A stretch of 64,000 nucleotides of DNA, from contig NZ_JASZYF010000020.1 in NCBI RefSeq assembly GCF_030317115.1, positions 1-64,000 of the forward strand, read 5' to 3'. Position 1 is the stretch's first letter. Each line of letters starts with the position of its first letter. The position numbers and the translations under genes are program-made. The stretch is from Variovorax gracilis. GTDB taxonomy: Bacteria > Pseudomonadota > Gammaproteobacteria > Burkholderiales > Burkholderiaceae_C. This document shows positions 1-8,093 of the stretch, in pieces. The notes beneath the pieces are model-generated. The model had not been told where the DNA came from. It did not search any database and saw only the letters and a program-made list of their open reading frames with translations.

Positions 1-454
1 AGATCCGCATTCCGCTGAACGAGGAGTCGGCCAAGGGCTCGGGCCAGATCGAGGAGTTCCTGATGAAGTTCAACGGCGAGGGCATCCAGCACATCGCGCT
101 GCTCAGCGACACCTGCTCGACACGATCGACCAGCTCGGCCTGGCCGGCGTGCCGCTGATGACCGCGCCCAACGACATCTACTACGAGATGCTCGAGACGC
201 GCCTGCCGGGCCACGGCCAGCCGGTGCCCGAGTTGCAGGCGCGCGGCATCCTGCTGGACGGCACCACCGAAGGCGGCACGCCGCGCCTGCTGCTGCAGAT
301 CTTCTCGGAGACGGCCTTCGGTGGCCCGGTGTTCTTCGAGTTCATCCAGCGCAAGGGCGACTACAGCGAGGGCTTCGGCGAGGGCAACTTCAAGGCGCTG
401 TTCCAGTCGATCGAACGCGACCAGGTGCGCCGCGGCGTGCTGCAGACGGACTGA
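1..454 (+). CDS. hppD: 4-hydroxyphenylpyruvate dioxygenase, 3' part, with apparent frameshift
   Basis: C-terminal part of 4-hydroxyphenylpyruvate dioxygenase, which makes homogentisate from 4-hydroxyphenylpyruvate in tyrosine breakdown. The reading starts at base 3 (IRIPLNEESAKGSGQIEEFL) and runs to LLSD at about 110. Family-like sequence then resumes one frame earlier as LLDTIDQLGLAGVPLMTAP and ends QTD at 454. A missing base in 108-113 (GACACCTG where GACAACCTG would restore D-N-L) explains the switch. The metal-binding C-terminal segment (GGPVFFEFIQRKGD, then GFGEGNFKALF) is intact. The 5' part lies outside the window. The frameshift is either a real lesion or an error near a contig end. 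hmgA and the fumarylacetoacetase follow directly, so the pathway context is strong. Confidence 0.85.
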   Translation, partial: DPHSAERGVGQGLGPDRGVPDEVQRRGHPAHRAAQRHLLDTIDQLGLAGVPLMTAPNDIYYEMLETRLPGHGQPVPELQARGILLDGTTEGGTPRLLLQIFSETAFGGPVFFEFIQRKGDYSEGFGEGNFKALFQSIERDQVRRGVLQTD

Positions 455-532
455 GTGCTCTTTCAGCCAGGACCCATGGACTCTCCCTCGAGGAACTCTC
501 GCACTGACGTCGATCCCGGAGATCAAGCCACC

Positions 533-1825
533 ATGCACAAGTACCAGTCAGGCTTTGGCAACGAATTCGCTACGGAAGCGCTGCCCGGTGCGCTGCCCGA
601 GGGCAGGAACTCCCCGCAGCGCTGTCCCTATGGGTTGTACGCCGAGCAGCTCAGCGGCACCTCGTTCACCGCCTTGCGGGCGGACAACCGGCGCTCGTGG
701 CTCTACCGCATCCGCCCGTCCGCGATGCACACCCCCTTCGAGCGCATCGACGCCGGCCGCATCGTCAGCGACTTCGGCGCGGTTCCCGCGCCACCGAACC
801 AGCTGCGCTGGAATCCGCTGCCGCCACCCAAGGTGCCAACGGACTTCATCCAGGGCATCGTGACGATGGCGGGCAACGGCGACCCGCACGCCCAGTCCGG
901 CGCCGCTGCCCATCTGTACATCGCGAATCGGTCGATGACGCGGCGCGTGTTCTACAACGCCGACGGCGAAATGCTGATCGTTCCGCAGCAAGGACGCCAG
1001 CGCTTTGTCACCGAGTTGGGCGTGATCGAGGCAGAGCCTCAGGACATCGTCGTCATCCCGCGCGGCGTTCGATTCCGCGTCGAACTGCTCGACGATCTGG
1101 CGCGCGGCTACATCTGCGAGAACTATGGCGCCAACTTCCGACTTCCCGACCTGGGACCCATCGGCTCCAACGGCCTGGCCAACCCGCGCGACTTCCTGAC
1201 ACCCGTCGCAGCCTATGAGGACATCGACGGGCCGCACGAACTGGTGGCCAAGTTCATGGGCCAGCTGTGGTCTGCGCAGATGACCCATTCCCCCATCGAT
1301 GTCGTCGCCTGGCACGGCAACTACGCGCCGTACAAGTACGACCTGCGTCGCTTCAACGCCATCGGCTCGATCAGCTACGACCATCCGGATCCGTCGATCT
1401 TCCTGGTGCTTCACAGCGCCTCCGACACGCCCGGTGTCAGCAGCATCGACTTCGTGATCTTTCCGCCGCGCGTGCTCGCGATGCAGGACACCTTCCGTCC
1501 GCCCTGGTTCCACCGCAACATCGCGAGCGAGTTCATGGGCCTGGTCCACGGTGCCTATGACGCCAAGGCGGAAGGCTTTTCGCCGGGCGGCGCGAGCCTG
1601 CACAACAGCATGACCGGCCACGGGCCCGATGCCGAGACCTTCGAAAAGGCCAGTCACGCCGACCTGTCGAAGCCCGACGTGATCCGGGACACGATGGCGT
1701 TCATGTTCGAGACGCGTTGCGTCCTGCGTCCCACCCGACACGCGCTCGAATCGGCCGAACTGCAGGACGACTACTACCGTTGCTGGCAGGGACTGCAGAA
1801 GCACTTTGATCCGAACAAGCCTTGA
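533..1825 (+). CDS. hmgA: Homogentisate 1,2-dioxygenase
   Basis: Opens the ring of homogentisate to maleylacetoacetate with a non-haem iron centre in the cytoplasm. I start at ATG 533 (MHKYQSGFGNEF, the family N-terminus), preceded by GGAG at 518-521, giving 430 residues, normal for the family. A GTG at 455 directly after the hppD stop would add 26 atypical residues. The three iron ligands are visible as H327 (PPWFHRN), E333 (ASEFMG) and H363 (TGHGPD), with the 6- and 30-residue spacings of the family. It lies between hppD and the fumarylacetoacetase gene, whose ATG is 20 bp past the stop, so the three are probably co-transcribed. No maleylacetoacetate isomerase gene is visible here. Confidence 0.96.
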   Translation: MHKYQSGFGNEFATEALPGALPEGRNSPQRCPYGLYAEQLSGTSFTALRADNRRSWLYRIRPSAMHTPFERIDAGRIVSDFGAVPAPPNQLRWNPLPPPKVPTDFIQGIVTMAGNGDPHAQSGAAAHLYIANRSMTRRVFYNADGEMLIVPQQGRQRFVTELGVIEAEPQDIVVIPRGVRFRVELLDDLARGYICENYGANFRLPDLGPIGSNGLANPRDFLTPVAAYEDIDGPHELVAKFMGQLWSAQMTHSPIDVVAWHGNYAPYKYDLRRFNAIGSISYDHPDPSIFLVLHSASDTPGVSSIDFVIFPPRVLAMQDTFRPPWFHRNIASEFMGLVHGAYDAKAEGFSPGGASLHNSMTGHGPDAETFEKASHADLSKPDVIRDTMAFMFETRCVLRPTRHALESAELQDDYYRCWQGLQKHFDPNKP

Positions 1826-1845
1826 ACTCCACCGAGGAACCCACC

Positions 1846-3120
1846 ATGGCACTCACCACCGACACCACGCATGACGCGGGTCTGCAAAGCTGGCTCGATT
1901 CGGCCAACGATCCAGCCACCGATTTTCCGATCCAGAACCTTCCATTCGGGCGCTTCCGGCGCGAAGACGACGACGGCCTCTGCATCGGCGTCGCCATCGG
2001 CGACCAGGTGCTCGACCTGCGCCGTGTGGGCCTCGTCCAGAACGTGCAGATGAACCAGTTGATGCGGCTTCCCCGAGAAGCCCGTCAGGCCCTGCGACAA
2101 GCGATCTCCGAAGGTTTGCGCAAGGGGAGCGCGGATGAGGTCAAGTTTCGCGCCGCCCTGATCCCACAGTCGGAAGTCACGATGGAGTTGCCCTGCGAGA
2201 TCGGCGACTACACCGACTTCTACACCAGCATCCATCACGCCACGACGGTCGGAAAGCAGTTTCGCCCCGACAACCCTTTGCTGCCCAACTACAAGTGGGT
2301 GCCCATCGGTTACCACGGCCGGGCCTCGTCGATCTTTGCCAGCGGGCACGGCTTCCCGAGGCCGCTCGGCCAGACCAAGTCGCCGGACTCGGAAGCCCCG
2401 ACCTTTGGCCCGTGCCGCCGCCTGGACTACGAACTGGAGGTCGGCATCTTCATCTCGCGGCCCAATATCGCGGGCGATCGCATCCCGATGTCGTCGGCCG
2501 AGGAGCACGTGTTCGGCATCGCCCTCTTCAACGACTGGAGCGCGCGCGACATCCAGGGCTGGGAGTACCAGCCGCTCGGCCCCTTTCTCTCGAAGAACTT
2601 CGCCAGCACGCTGGCGCCTTGGATCGTGACCATGGACGCCCTCGAGCCCTTCCGCAAGGCCTTTGCCCATCCCCCGGGCGATCCGCAGCCGCTGCCCTAC
2701 CTGGATTCGCCGGCCAACCGTGAATCAGGCGCCATCGACATCGACCTCGAGGTCTGGCTGCAGACCCCGGCGATGAAGACGGCCGGCTCACCGGGCGAAC
2801 GCCTCATGACGTCCAACTATGCGGATGCCTATTGGACGGTCGCGCAGATGGTCGCGCACCATACCGTCAACGGCTGCAACCTGCGAGCGGGTGACCTCTT
2901 CGGTTCGGGCACGCTGTCCGGCCCTGGTGCTGGGCAGGGTGGCTCCCTCCTGGAGCTCAGCGATGGCGGCAAGAAGCCGATCAAGCTGGCCAACGGAGAG
3001 ACTCGAACGTTCCTGGAAGACGGCGACACCGTCATTCTGCGCGGCTACTGCCAGAGAGAGGGCTTCCGGCGCATCGGATTCGGTGAATGCCGTGGCACCG
3101 TCACTCCGGCTCGCCTGTGA
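1846..3120 (+). CDS. fahA: Fumarylacetoacetase
   Basis: Last enzyme of the homogentisate route; hydrolyses fumarylacetoacetate to fumarate and acetoacetate. ATG 1846 is chosen because GAGG sits 8-11 bp upstream and the preceding in-frame codon is a TTG overlapping the hmgA stop. The product is 424 residues, usual for bacterial FahA. An N-terminal SH3-like domain (about 25-125) precedes the catalytic FAA-hydrolase domain. The stretch DFYTSIHHATTVGKQFRP and the later LDYELEVGIFI and NDWSARDIQGWEY carry the metal-binding acidic residues and the catalytic His typical of the family. It follows hmgA in what looks like one operon. Confidence 0.96.
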   Translation: MALTTDTTHDAGLQSWLDSANDPATDFPIQNLPFGRFRREDDDGLCIGVAIGDQVLDLRRVGLVQNVQMNQLMRLPREARQALRQAISEGLRKGSADEVKFRAALIPQSEVTMELPCEIGDYTDFYTSIHHATTVGKQFRPDNPLLPNYKWVPIGYHGRASSIFASGHGFPRPLGQTKSPDSEAPTFGPCRRLDYELEVGIFISRPNIAGDRIPMSSAEEHVFGIALFNDWSARDIQGWEYQPLGPFLSKNFASTLAPWIVTMDALEPFRKAFAHPPGDPQPLPYLDSPANRESGAIDIDLEVWLQTPAMKTAGSPGERLMTSNYADAYWTVAQMVAHHTVNGCNLRAGDLFGSGTLSGPGAGQGGSLLELSDGGKKPIKLANGETRTFLEDGDTVILRGYCQREGFRRIGFGECRGTVTPARL

Positions 3121-3168
3121 AGGCAGGAGCCAAGGACGACCGATGAACGAGCCGGACGACTTCGCTCC

Positions 3169-5190
3169 ATGCCCACCACAGACACATCCACCCAGCGTTC
3201 CCCGCCGTCGTTGAGGTCGGCCAGCCGAGGGAAGATCGTCAATGCCGAAGACGCCGTACGGCTGATCCGCTCCGGAGACACGGTTGCGACCGGCGGCTTT
3301 GTCGGCATCGGCTTTGCCGAAGAAGTGGCAACCGCGCTGGAGGCTCGCTATCTGGGCCAGCCCCAGGACGCCGGACCGGACAATCTCCGCGATCTGACCT
3401 TGCTCTATGCGGCGGGGCAGGGCGATGGCAAGGATCGCGGGCTGAATCACCTTGCACACGCGGGACTGGTGCGACGTGCGATCGGAGGTCATTGGGGATT
3501 GGTTCCCAAGCTCCAGCGCCTGGCCGTGAACAACGAGATCGAAGCCTACAACCTGCCTCAGGGCGTGATCACGCACCTCTTTCGCGACACCGCGGCAGGA
3601 AAGCCGGGTCATCTGAGCCGTATCGGGCTGGGCACCTTCGTCGATCCCCGCTTCGGGGGCGGCAAGCTCAACGACCGAACGAAGGACGACCTGGTCACCC
3701 TGATGAACGTCGGCGGCGAGGACTTCCTGTTCTACAAGGCGATCCCCGTGGACGTCGCGATCGTGCGCGGCACGACCGCCGATGGCGACGGCAACGTCAC
3801 GATGGAGCGCGAGGCGCTGACGCTCGAGATGCTGTCGATCGCGATGGCCGCGCACAACTCGGGTGGCCTCGTGATCGTGCAGGTCGAGCGCATCGCGGAG
3901 CGCGGGTCGCTCAATCCCCGGCAGGTCAAGATTCCAGGCGTACTGGTCGACTGCGTCGTCGTGGCCTCGCCCGAAAACCACCAGCAGACCTTCGGCACGA
4001 GCTACAGTGCCGCGTTCGCGGGCGAGATGCGCGTGCCGTCCAGCGATGCGGAAACCATTGCGCTGGGCGTGCGCAAGGTGATCGCGCGGCGCGCCGCCAT
4101 GGAGCTTCGCTCCAACGGCATCGTGAACCTCGGTATCGGGATGCCCGAAGGCGTCGCCTGCGTGGCGGCCGAGGAAAAGGTCGCCGACCTGATCACGCTG
4201 ACCGCCGAACCGGGCGTTATCGGCGGCATCCCGGCAGGCGGTTTGAACTTCGGCGCGGCGATCAACACACAGGCCGTGATCGACCAGCCGTACCAGTTCG
4301 ACTTCTACGACGGCGGCGGCCTCGACCTCGCGATCCTGGGCCTCGCGCAAGCCGACGCCGAAGGCAATGTCAACGTCTCGAAATTCGGCCCGCGGCTCGC
4401 AGGTGCGGGCGGCTTCATCAACATCAGCCAGAGCGCGAAAAAAGTGGTCTTCGCTGGCACGTTCAATTCGGGTGCCTGCGACATCGAGGTGCACGGCGGC
4501 CGGCTCGTCATTGCGCGCGATGGCGCAACACGCAAGTTCGTGCCGCTCGTCGAACACCGGACCTTCTCGGGGAGCCATGCGGCAGCGCGCGGCCAGGAGG
4601 TGATCTTCGTCACCGAGCGTTGCGTATTCCGGCTCACCGCAGCCGGGATGGAGTTGACCGAGATCGCGCCGGGCGTCGACCTCCAGCGGGACATCCTCGA
4701 CAGGATGGACTTCGCGCCCGTGGTGATCGATCCGATGCCCATGGATGCCAGGATCTTTGTGGACGAGCCGATGGGCTTGAGAAAGGATCTCGTCCACCTG
4801 CCCTTCGACGCACGGTTCGTCTACGACGAATCGAAGAACGTGCTCTACATCAACCTCGAGCGCTTTGAAGTGAGATCAGCGGACATCGTGGAAGCGATCG
4901 CGCGAAAGATCATCTCGATCTGCGAGCCACTGGGCCACCGTGTCAACGCCGTCGTGAACTACGAAGGGTTCGTGCTGGACCGCGAGATGGAAGACGCGTG
5001 GACGCAATGCGTGAGCGACATCGTTTCGCGCTTCTATTCGGGCGTGACCCGCTACACCACGAGCGCGTTCCTGCGCTCCAAGCTGGGCGAAGCGCTGCGA
5101 CGCCGCAAGTTGGCGCCCCATGTCTTCGAATCGGAGGAAGAGGCGCAGGCGGCACTTCAGACCTCGACCCGTCGAACAAGGTCGCAATGA
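3169..5190 (+). CDS. Acyl-CoA:acetate/3-ketoacid CoA-transferase, long form with C-terminal extension
   Basis: Family I CoA-transferase with both subunits fused (propionate/acetate CoA-transferase, YdiF type). The alpha-type half occupies about residues 20-290 and the beta-type half about 300-520. The catalytic glutamate is E347 in AEPGVIGGIPAGG. At 673 residues it is about 150 longer than clostridial propionate CoA-transferase; the extra C-terminal part (525-673) looks like a compact alpha/beta domain and I do not recognise it firmly. Being directly downstream of fumarylacetoacetase, which releases acetoacetate, it could charge that product to acetoacetyl-CoA (inference). The stop overlaps the next gene's start (ATGA), so the two are translationally coupled. 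Confidence 0.85.
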   Translation: MPTTDTSTQRSPPSLRSASRGKIVNAEDAVRLIRSGDTVATGGFVGIGFAEEVATALEARYLGQPQDAGPDNLRDLTLLYAAGQGDGKDRGLNHLAHAGLVRRAIGGHWGLVPKLQRLAVNNEIEAYNLPQGVITHLFRDTAAGKPGHLSRIGLGTFVDPRFGGGKLNDRTKDDLVTLMNVGGEDFLFYKAIPVDVAIVRGTTADGDGNVTMEREALTLEMLSIAMAAHNSGGLVIVQVERIAERGSLNPRQVKIPGVLVDCVVVASPENHQQTFGTSYSAAFAGEMRVPSSDAETIALGVRKVIARRAAMELRSNGIVNLGIGMPEGVACVAAEEKVADLITLTAEPGVIGGIPAGGLNFGAAINTQAVIDQPYQFDFYDGGGLDLAILGLAQADAEGNVNVSKFGPRLAGAGGFINISQSAKKVVFAGTFNSGACDIEVHGGRLVIARDGATRKFVPLVEHRTFSGSHAAARGQEVIFVTERCVFRLTAAGMELTEIAPGVDLQRDILDRMDFAPVVIDPMPMDARIFVDEPMGLRKDLVHLPFDARFVYDESKNVLYINLERFEVRSADIVEAIARKIISICEPLGHRVNAVVNYEGFVLDREMEDAWTQCVSDIVSRFYSGVTRYTTSAFLRSKLGEALRRRKLAPHVFESEEEAQAALQTSTRRTRSQ

Positions 5191-6245
5191 ACCTCTCTCC
5201 TGTCTCCGAGCGATTTGCGGCCAAGGCTCTGCAGCGCTGGGCCACCGCGGTCTTGATGCGCCAGGGCGTCGCGGAAGCGCCCGCAACCTTGACGGCAAAG
5301 GTTCTGGTACGGACAAGCCTGCGCGGCATCGACACACACGGTCTGGCCCGCCTGCCGGCTTACGTGGACAAACTGGCCACACGCGAAGTGAACGCGCAGG
5401 CCCGTCCCCGGATGGAGCGACGCCACGGCCTCCTGCATTGCGATGGCGACAATGGCCTGGGCCAGGTCGTCGCCTCGTTTGCGCTGGATGAAGCGATGCT
5501 GGCCGCTCGCACCAGCGCATTGGTCGCATGCAGCATTCGGTCCACCGGCCATCTGGCGGCACTCGGAGGCTTCGTCCTGTCGGCAGCCGAGCGAGGCTTC
5601 TTCGCCATCCTCTGCCAACGCACGCCACCTGTCATGGCCTTGCCCGGCGCAAGAGGACCCGTCATTGGCAACAACCCCCTGGCGTTCGCCGTTCCGCTCG
5701 TGGGACGCCCTCCTCTGGTTTTTGACATGGCGCACAGCGTGGTGGCGCGAGGCCATGTGGCACAGGCTCTGCGTGAAGGCAAGGATGCAATCCCTCGCGA
5801 CTGGGCCATCGGGCCCGATGGAACGCCCACCACCGACCCTGCCCTGGCGCTGCAAGGCGCCATGCAGCCGATCGCGGGGCACAAGGGACTCGGGCTGGCC
5901 ATGCTGGTCGAATGCCTTGCGGGCAGCCTCCATGGATTCGTGCCAGGCGAGGACGCGGCGGCGCCAACCGATCTGCGCGGGCCGGCCGCCAACGTGAGCG
6001 CATTCCTGCTGGTCATCAACCCCGCGCTGGCCGTCGGCCAGGGCGCGTTCGATGCCAGCGTGAGCGCATGGATGCAGACCTATCTGGAAGCCTCGGGGCT
6101 GGGCGCCCGCTACCCAGGCCAGCGCCAGGCGGAGTGCGAACAGCAACGCCTCCGGCAAGGCATACCCGTGCCGGCAGGCCTGCTCGCCGAATTGCGAGCA
6201 CTCGGAAGAAGCGTTGGGCGCCCTTTCGATCTTGAAGCGGCTTGA
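5187..6245 (+). CDS. Malate/L-lactate dehydrogenase family (Ldh2/YlbC type) oxidoreductase
   Basis: NAD(P)-dependent dehydrogenase of the Ldh2/MDG2 fold, whose members oxidise malate, sulfolactate, ureidoglycolate or related 2-hydroxy acids. ATG 5187 overlaps the upstream stop by 4 bp and gives 352 residues, normal for the family. Seen: RTSLRGIDTHGLARLPAYV (residues about 46-64, with the usual D-T-H-G motif), the IRSTGHLAALGGF segment with the catalytic His region, GNNPLAFAVP, and near the C-terminal end HKGLGLAMLVE. The substrate cannot be told from the sequence. It ends 7 bp before the oppositely oriented LysR gene. Confidence 0.85.
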   Translation: MNLSPVSERFAAKALQRWATAVLMRQGVAEAPATLTAKVLVRTSLRGIDTHGLARLPAYVDKLATREVNAQARPRMERRHGLLHCDGDNGLGQVVASFALDEAMLAARTSALVACSIRSTGHLAALGGFVLSAAERGFFAILCQRTPPVMALPGARGPVIGNNPLAFAVPLVGRPPLVFDMAHSVVARGHVAQALREGKDAIPRDWAIGPDGTPTTDPALALQGAMQPIAGHKGLGLAMLVECLAGSLHGFVPGEDAAAPTDLRGPAANVSAFLLVINPALAVGQGAFDASVSAWMQTYLEASGLGARYPGQRQAECEQQRLRQGIPVPAGLLAELRALGRSVGRPFDLEAA

Positions 6246-6252
6246 GCCCGGC

Positions 6253-7194
6253 TCAGCTCGGCTCGGGCGCCTCGGCAAGCAGTCGTCCGGTCCAGTCCCC
6301 CTTGTCTATCGCGTCTTTCATCAACTGCTCCACCAGCATGTAGACATGCTCTGCGGCGCGCGTCAGGGCGAACAGGCGTGACGTGCTCAGGTAGACCGTA
6401 CGGGTCAGCGAACCGCCTTCCAGCTCAAGGGCATCGATGTCGCCTCGACGGAGCTGTTCCTCCATCGCGCACGAAGGCAACACAGAGAAGCCCAATCCCG
6501 CCTTGACCGCCTCGATCAAAAGGCCAGGCGCATTGATCTCGGCCACAACGTTCGGTTTCACCTCGTGAACAGCCCAGATTCGCTCGATCTCTTCGCGGAT
6601 GCCATTGGGACGACTGAGCAACAGCAGCGGAAGTGCGGCAACTTCTTGCAGCGTAGCGCTGCTTCGCCCCGTCAGCGTCCCGCGGGCACCGACCAGCAGG
6701 AGCGGTTCAGCCACGACCGGCTGCATGCGCAAGCCTCCGTCCGTGGTGTTGTCGAACAGCACCGCAAGATCCAACTTGCCTTGGGCCAGCATCTGCGCGA
6801 GGACCGAACTCGGCCCCTCCACCACCTCGAGGCGAACCGCCTTCAGTTCGGTGCTGACCTCCGTCAGGAGAGACAGTCCCAGCACGGACGTCACTGTCCA
6901 GGGCAGCCCGATCGCGACGCGGCCCGCCGGACCTGCGTCCGCCTGCGACGCAATGAGGTGCGTCGCGTCGACCTGCTTGAGGATGAGTTGGGCCTGGCGA
7001 TAGACGGCGGCGCCCGCCTCCGTCGGCACCACGCCACGAACACTCCGCGTCAACAGCTTCGTGCCGAGTTCATCCTCGAGCCGGCCGAGCTGACTGCTCA
7101 GCGCCGGCTGGGCGACGTGCAGGGACTGAGAAGCCCGCGACACGCTGCCCGCCTCCACGATGCGCACGAAGTACTTGAGCTGACGAAGTTCCAA
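6253..7194 (-). CDS. LysR-family transcriptional regulator
   Basis: LysR-type regulator with an N-terminal winged helix (residues 1-60: ELRQLKYFVRIVEAGSVSRA, then QPALSSQLGRLEDELGTKLL) and a C-terminal effector-binding domain. I start at TTG 7194 because it gives the canonical beginning MELRQLKYFV with GGGAG 8 bp upstream; the frame stays open to 7296 but those 34 residues are not family-like. Length 313. It is divergent from the crotonase gene at 7314 and probably controls the CoA-based operon there, from a site in the 119-bp gap. Effector unknown. Confidence 0.88.
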   Translation of the reverse strand: MELRQLKYFVRIVEAGSVSRASQSLHVAQPALSSQLGRLEDELGTKLLTRSVRGVVPTEAGAAVYRQAQLILKQVDATHLIASQADAGPAGRVAIGLPWTVTSVLGLSLLTEVSTELKAVRLEVVEGPSSVLAQMLAQGKLDLAVLFDNTTDGGLRMQPVVAEPLLLVGARGTLTGRSSATLQEVAALPLLLLSRPNGIREEIERIWAVHEVKPNVVAEINAPGLLIEAVKAGLGFSVLPSCAMEEQLRRGDIDALELEGGSLTRTVYLSTSRLFALTRAAEHVYMLVEQLMKDAIDKGDWTGRLLAEAPEPS

Positions 7195-7224
7195 GGTTCT
7201 GGCTCCCAAGGGTTGTCCCGGATA

Positions 7225-7239
7225 TATCGCCGATCGATA
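7225..7239. promoter_or_regulatory. Inverted repeat in the LysR/crotonase divergent gap
   Basis: TATCG-CCGAT-CGATA, 5-bp arms, lies midway between the divergent LysR and crotonase starts, where a LysR-type operator is expected. The arms are short, so this is only a candidate. Confidence 0.35.
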
Positions 7240-7313
7240 GCGGCAGCCGCAATCCGTATTTTTCAAGCGCCTCGCAGCACTCCAAACTCCAGCCACATCA
7301 ACGGAGATCCTCT

Positions 7314-8093
7314 GTGAGCGGAACCATCATTGTGGAGCGTGACGGATACGTCGCCACCATCACCATCGACAACGCGGCCAAGCGAAATGCGATGAGCCAG
7401 GCGATGTGGATCGCCATGGGCGATGCCGTGCTCGAACTTTCGGCCCAGAGCGACCTTCGCTGCATCGTGCTTCGCGGCGCCGGCACGGAGGCCTTTGGCA
7501 GCGGCGCCGACATCGACGAGTTCGCGGCCATCCGATCCACCAGGGAACAGGGCATCGCCTTCGCCCGGCATGGACACCGTGCGATGCACGCGGTGCGCGA
7601 CTGCCCCATCCCGACCGTCGCCGCGATTCGTGGCGTGTGCGTCGGCGGGGGACTGGAACTCGCTGCCGGTTGCGACTTCCGTATCGCGAGCGATGACGGG
7701 CGTTTCGGCGTGCCGATCGCACGACTGGGTGCCGTGCTGGCGTATCCCGAACTCGAAGGCCTTGTGCGTCTGGCGGGTCCGCAGGTCGCGCTGGAACTCT
7801 TGCTCGAAGGTCGTTTGATCGGCGCCGCCGAAGCCCATGCCAAAGGCATCGTGAGCCGCGTCGTTCCGAACGTGCAATTCGACGACGAGTTGCAAAAGAC
7901 CGTCTCGCGCATTGTGGCCGGAGCCCCGCTCTCGGCGCGTTGGCACAAGAAGTTCGTCGCCCGGTTGCGGCAGGGCACGCCGGTGTCCGCGCACGAGCAG
8001 GAAGAAGGCTACGCCTGCTACGACACCGAAGATTTCGTCGAGGGATACCGCAGCTTCCTCGCCAAAGAACCCCCCGCATTCAAAGGAAAGTGA
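7314..8093 (+). CDS. Enoyl-CoA hydratase/isomerase (crotonase) family protein
   Basis: Crotonase-fold enzyme, 259 residues, acting on an acyl-CoA. GTG start at 7314 with GGAG about 10 bp upstream. The oxyanion-hole loops are seen as GSGADIDEF (about 61-69) and GVCVGGGLELA (about 102-112). At the place of the first catalytic Glu of true hydratases the sequence reads GVPIARLGAV, without Glu, while a Glu is kept in VALELLLEGR. The reaction may therefore be an isomerisation, hydrolysis or another crotonase chemistry rather than plain hydration. The stop overlaps the CaiB gene's ATG by one base (TGATG). Confidence 0.85.
   Translation: MSGTIIVERDGYVATITIDNAAKRNAMSQAMWIAMGDAVLELSAQSDLRCIVLRGAGTEAFGSGADIDEFAAIRSTREQGIAFARHGHRAMHAVRDCPIPTVAAIRGVCVGGGLELAAGCDFRIASDDGRFGVPIARLGAVLAYPELEGLVRLAGPQVALELLLEGRLIGAAEAHAKGIVSRVVPNVQFDDELQKTVSRIVAGAPLSARWHKKFVARLRQGTPVSAHEQEEGYACYDTEDFVEGYRSFLAKEPPAFKGK

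Noticed and set aside
2788..4797. Leftward 669-codon open frame opposite the CoA-transferase gene
   Set aside because: Antisense shadow of fahA and the CoA-transferase, both of which have clear motifs; composition is low-complexity Arg/His/Asp.
6241..6272. Possible bidirectional terminator between the Ldh2-type and LysR genes
   Set aside because: GCCCG...CGGGC arms exist between the convergent stops but overlap coding sequence and have no T-run on either side.
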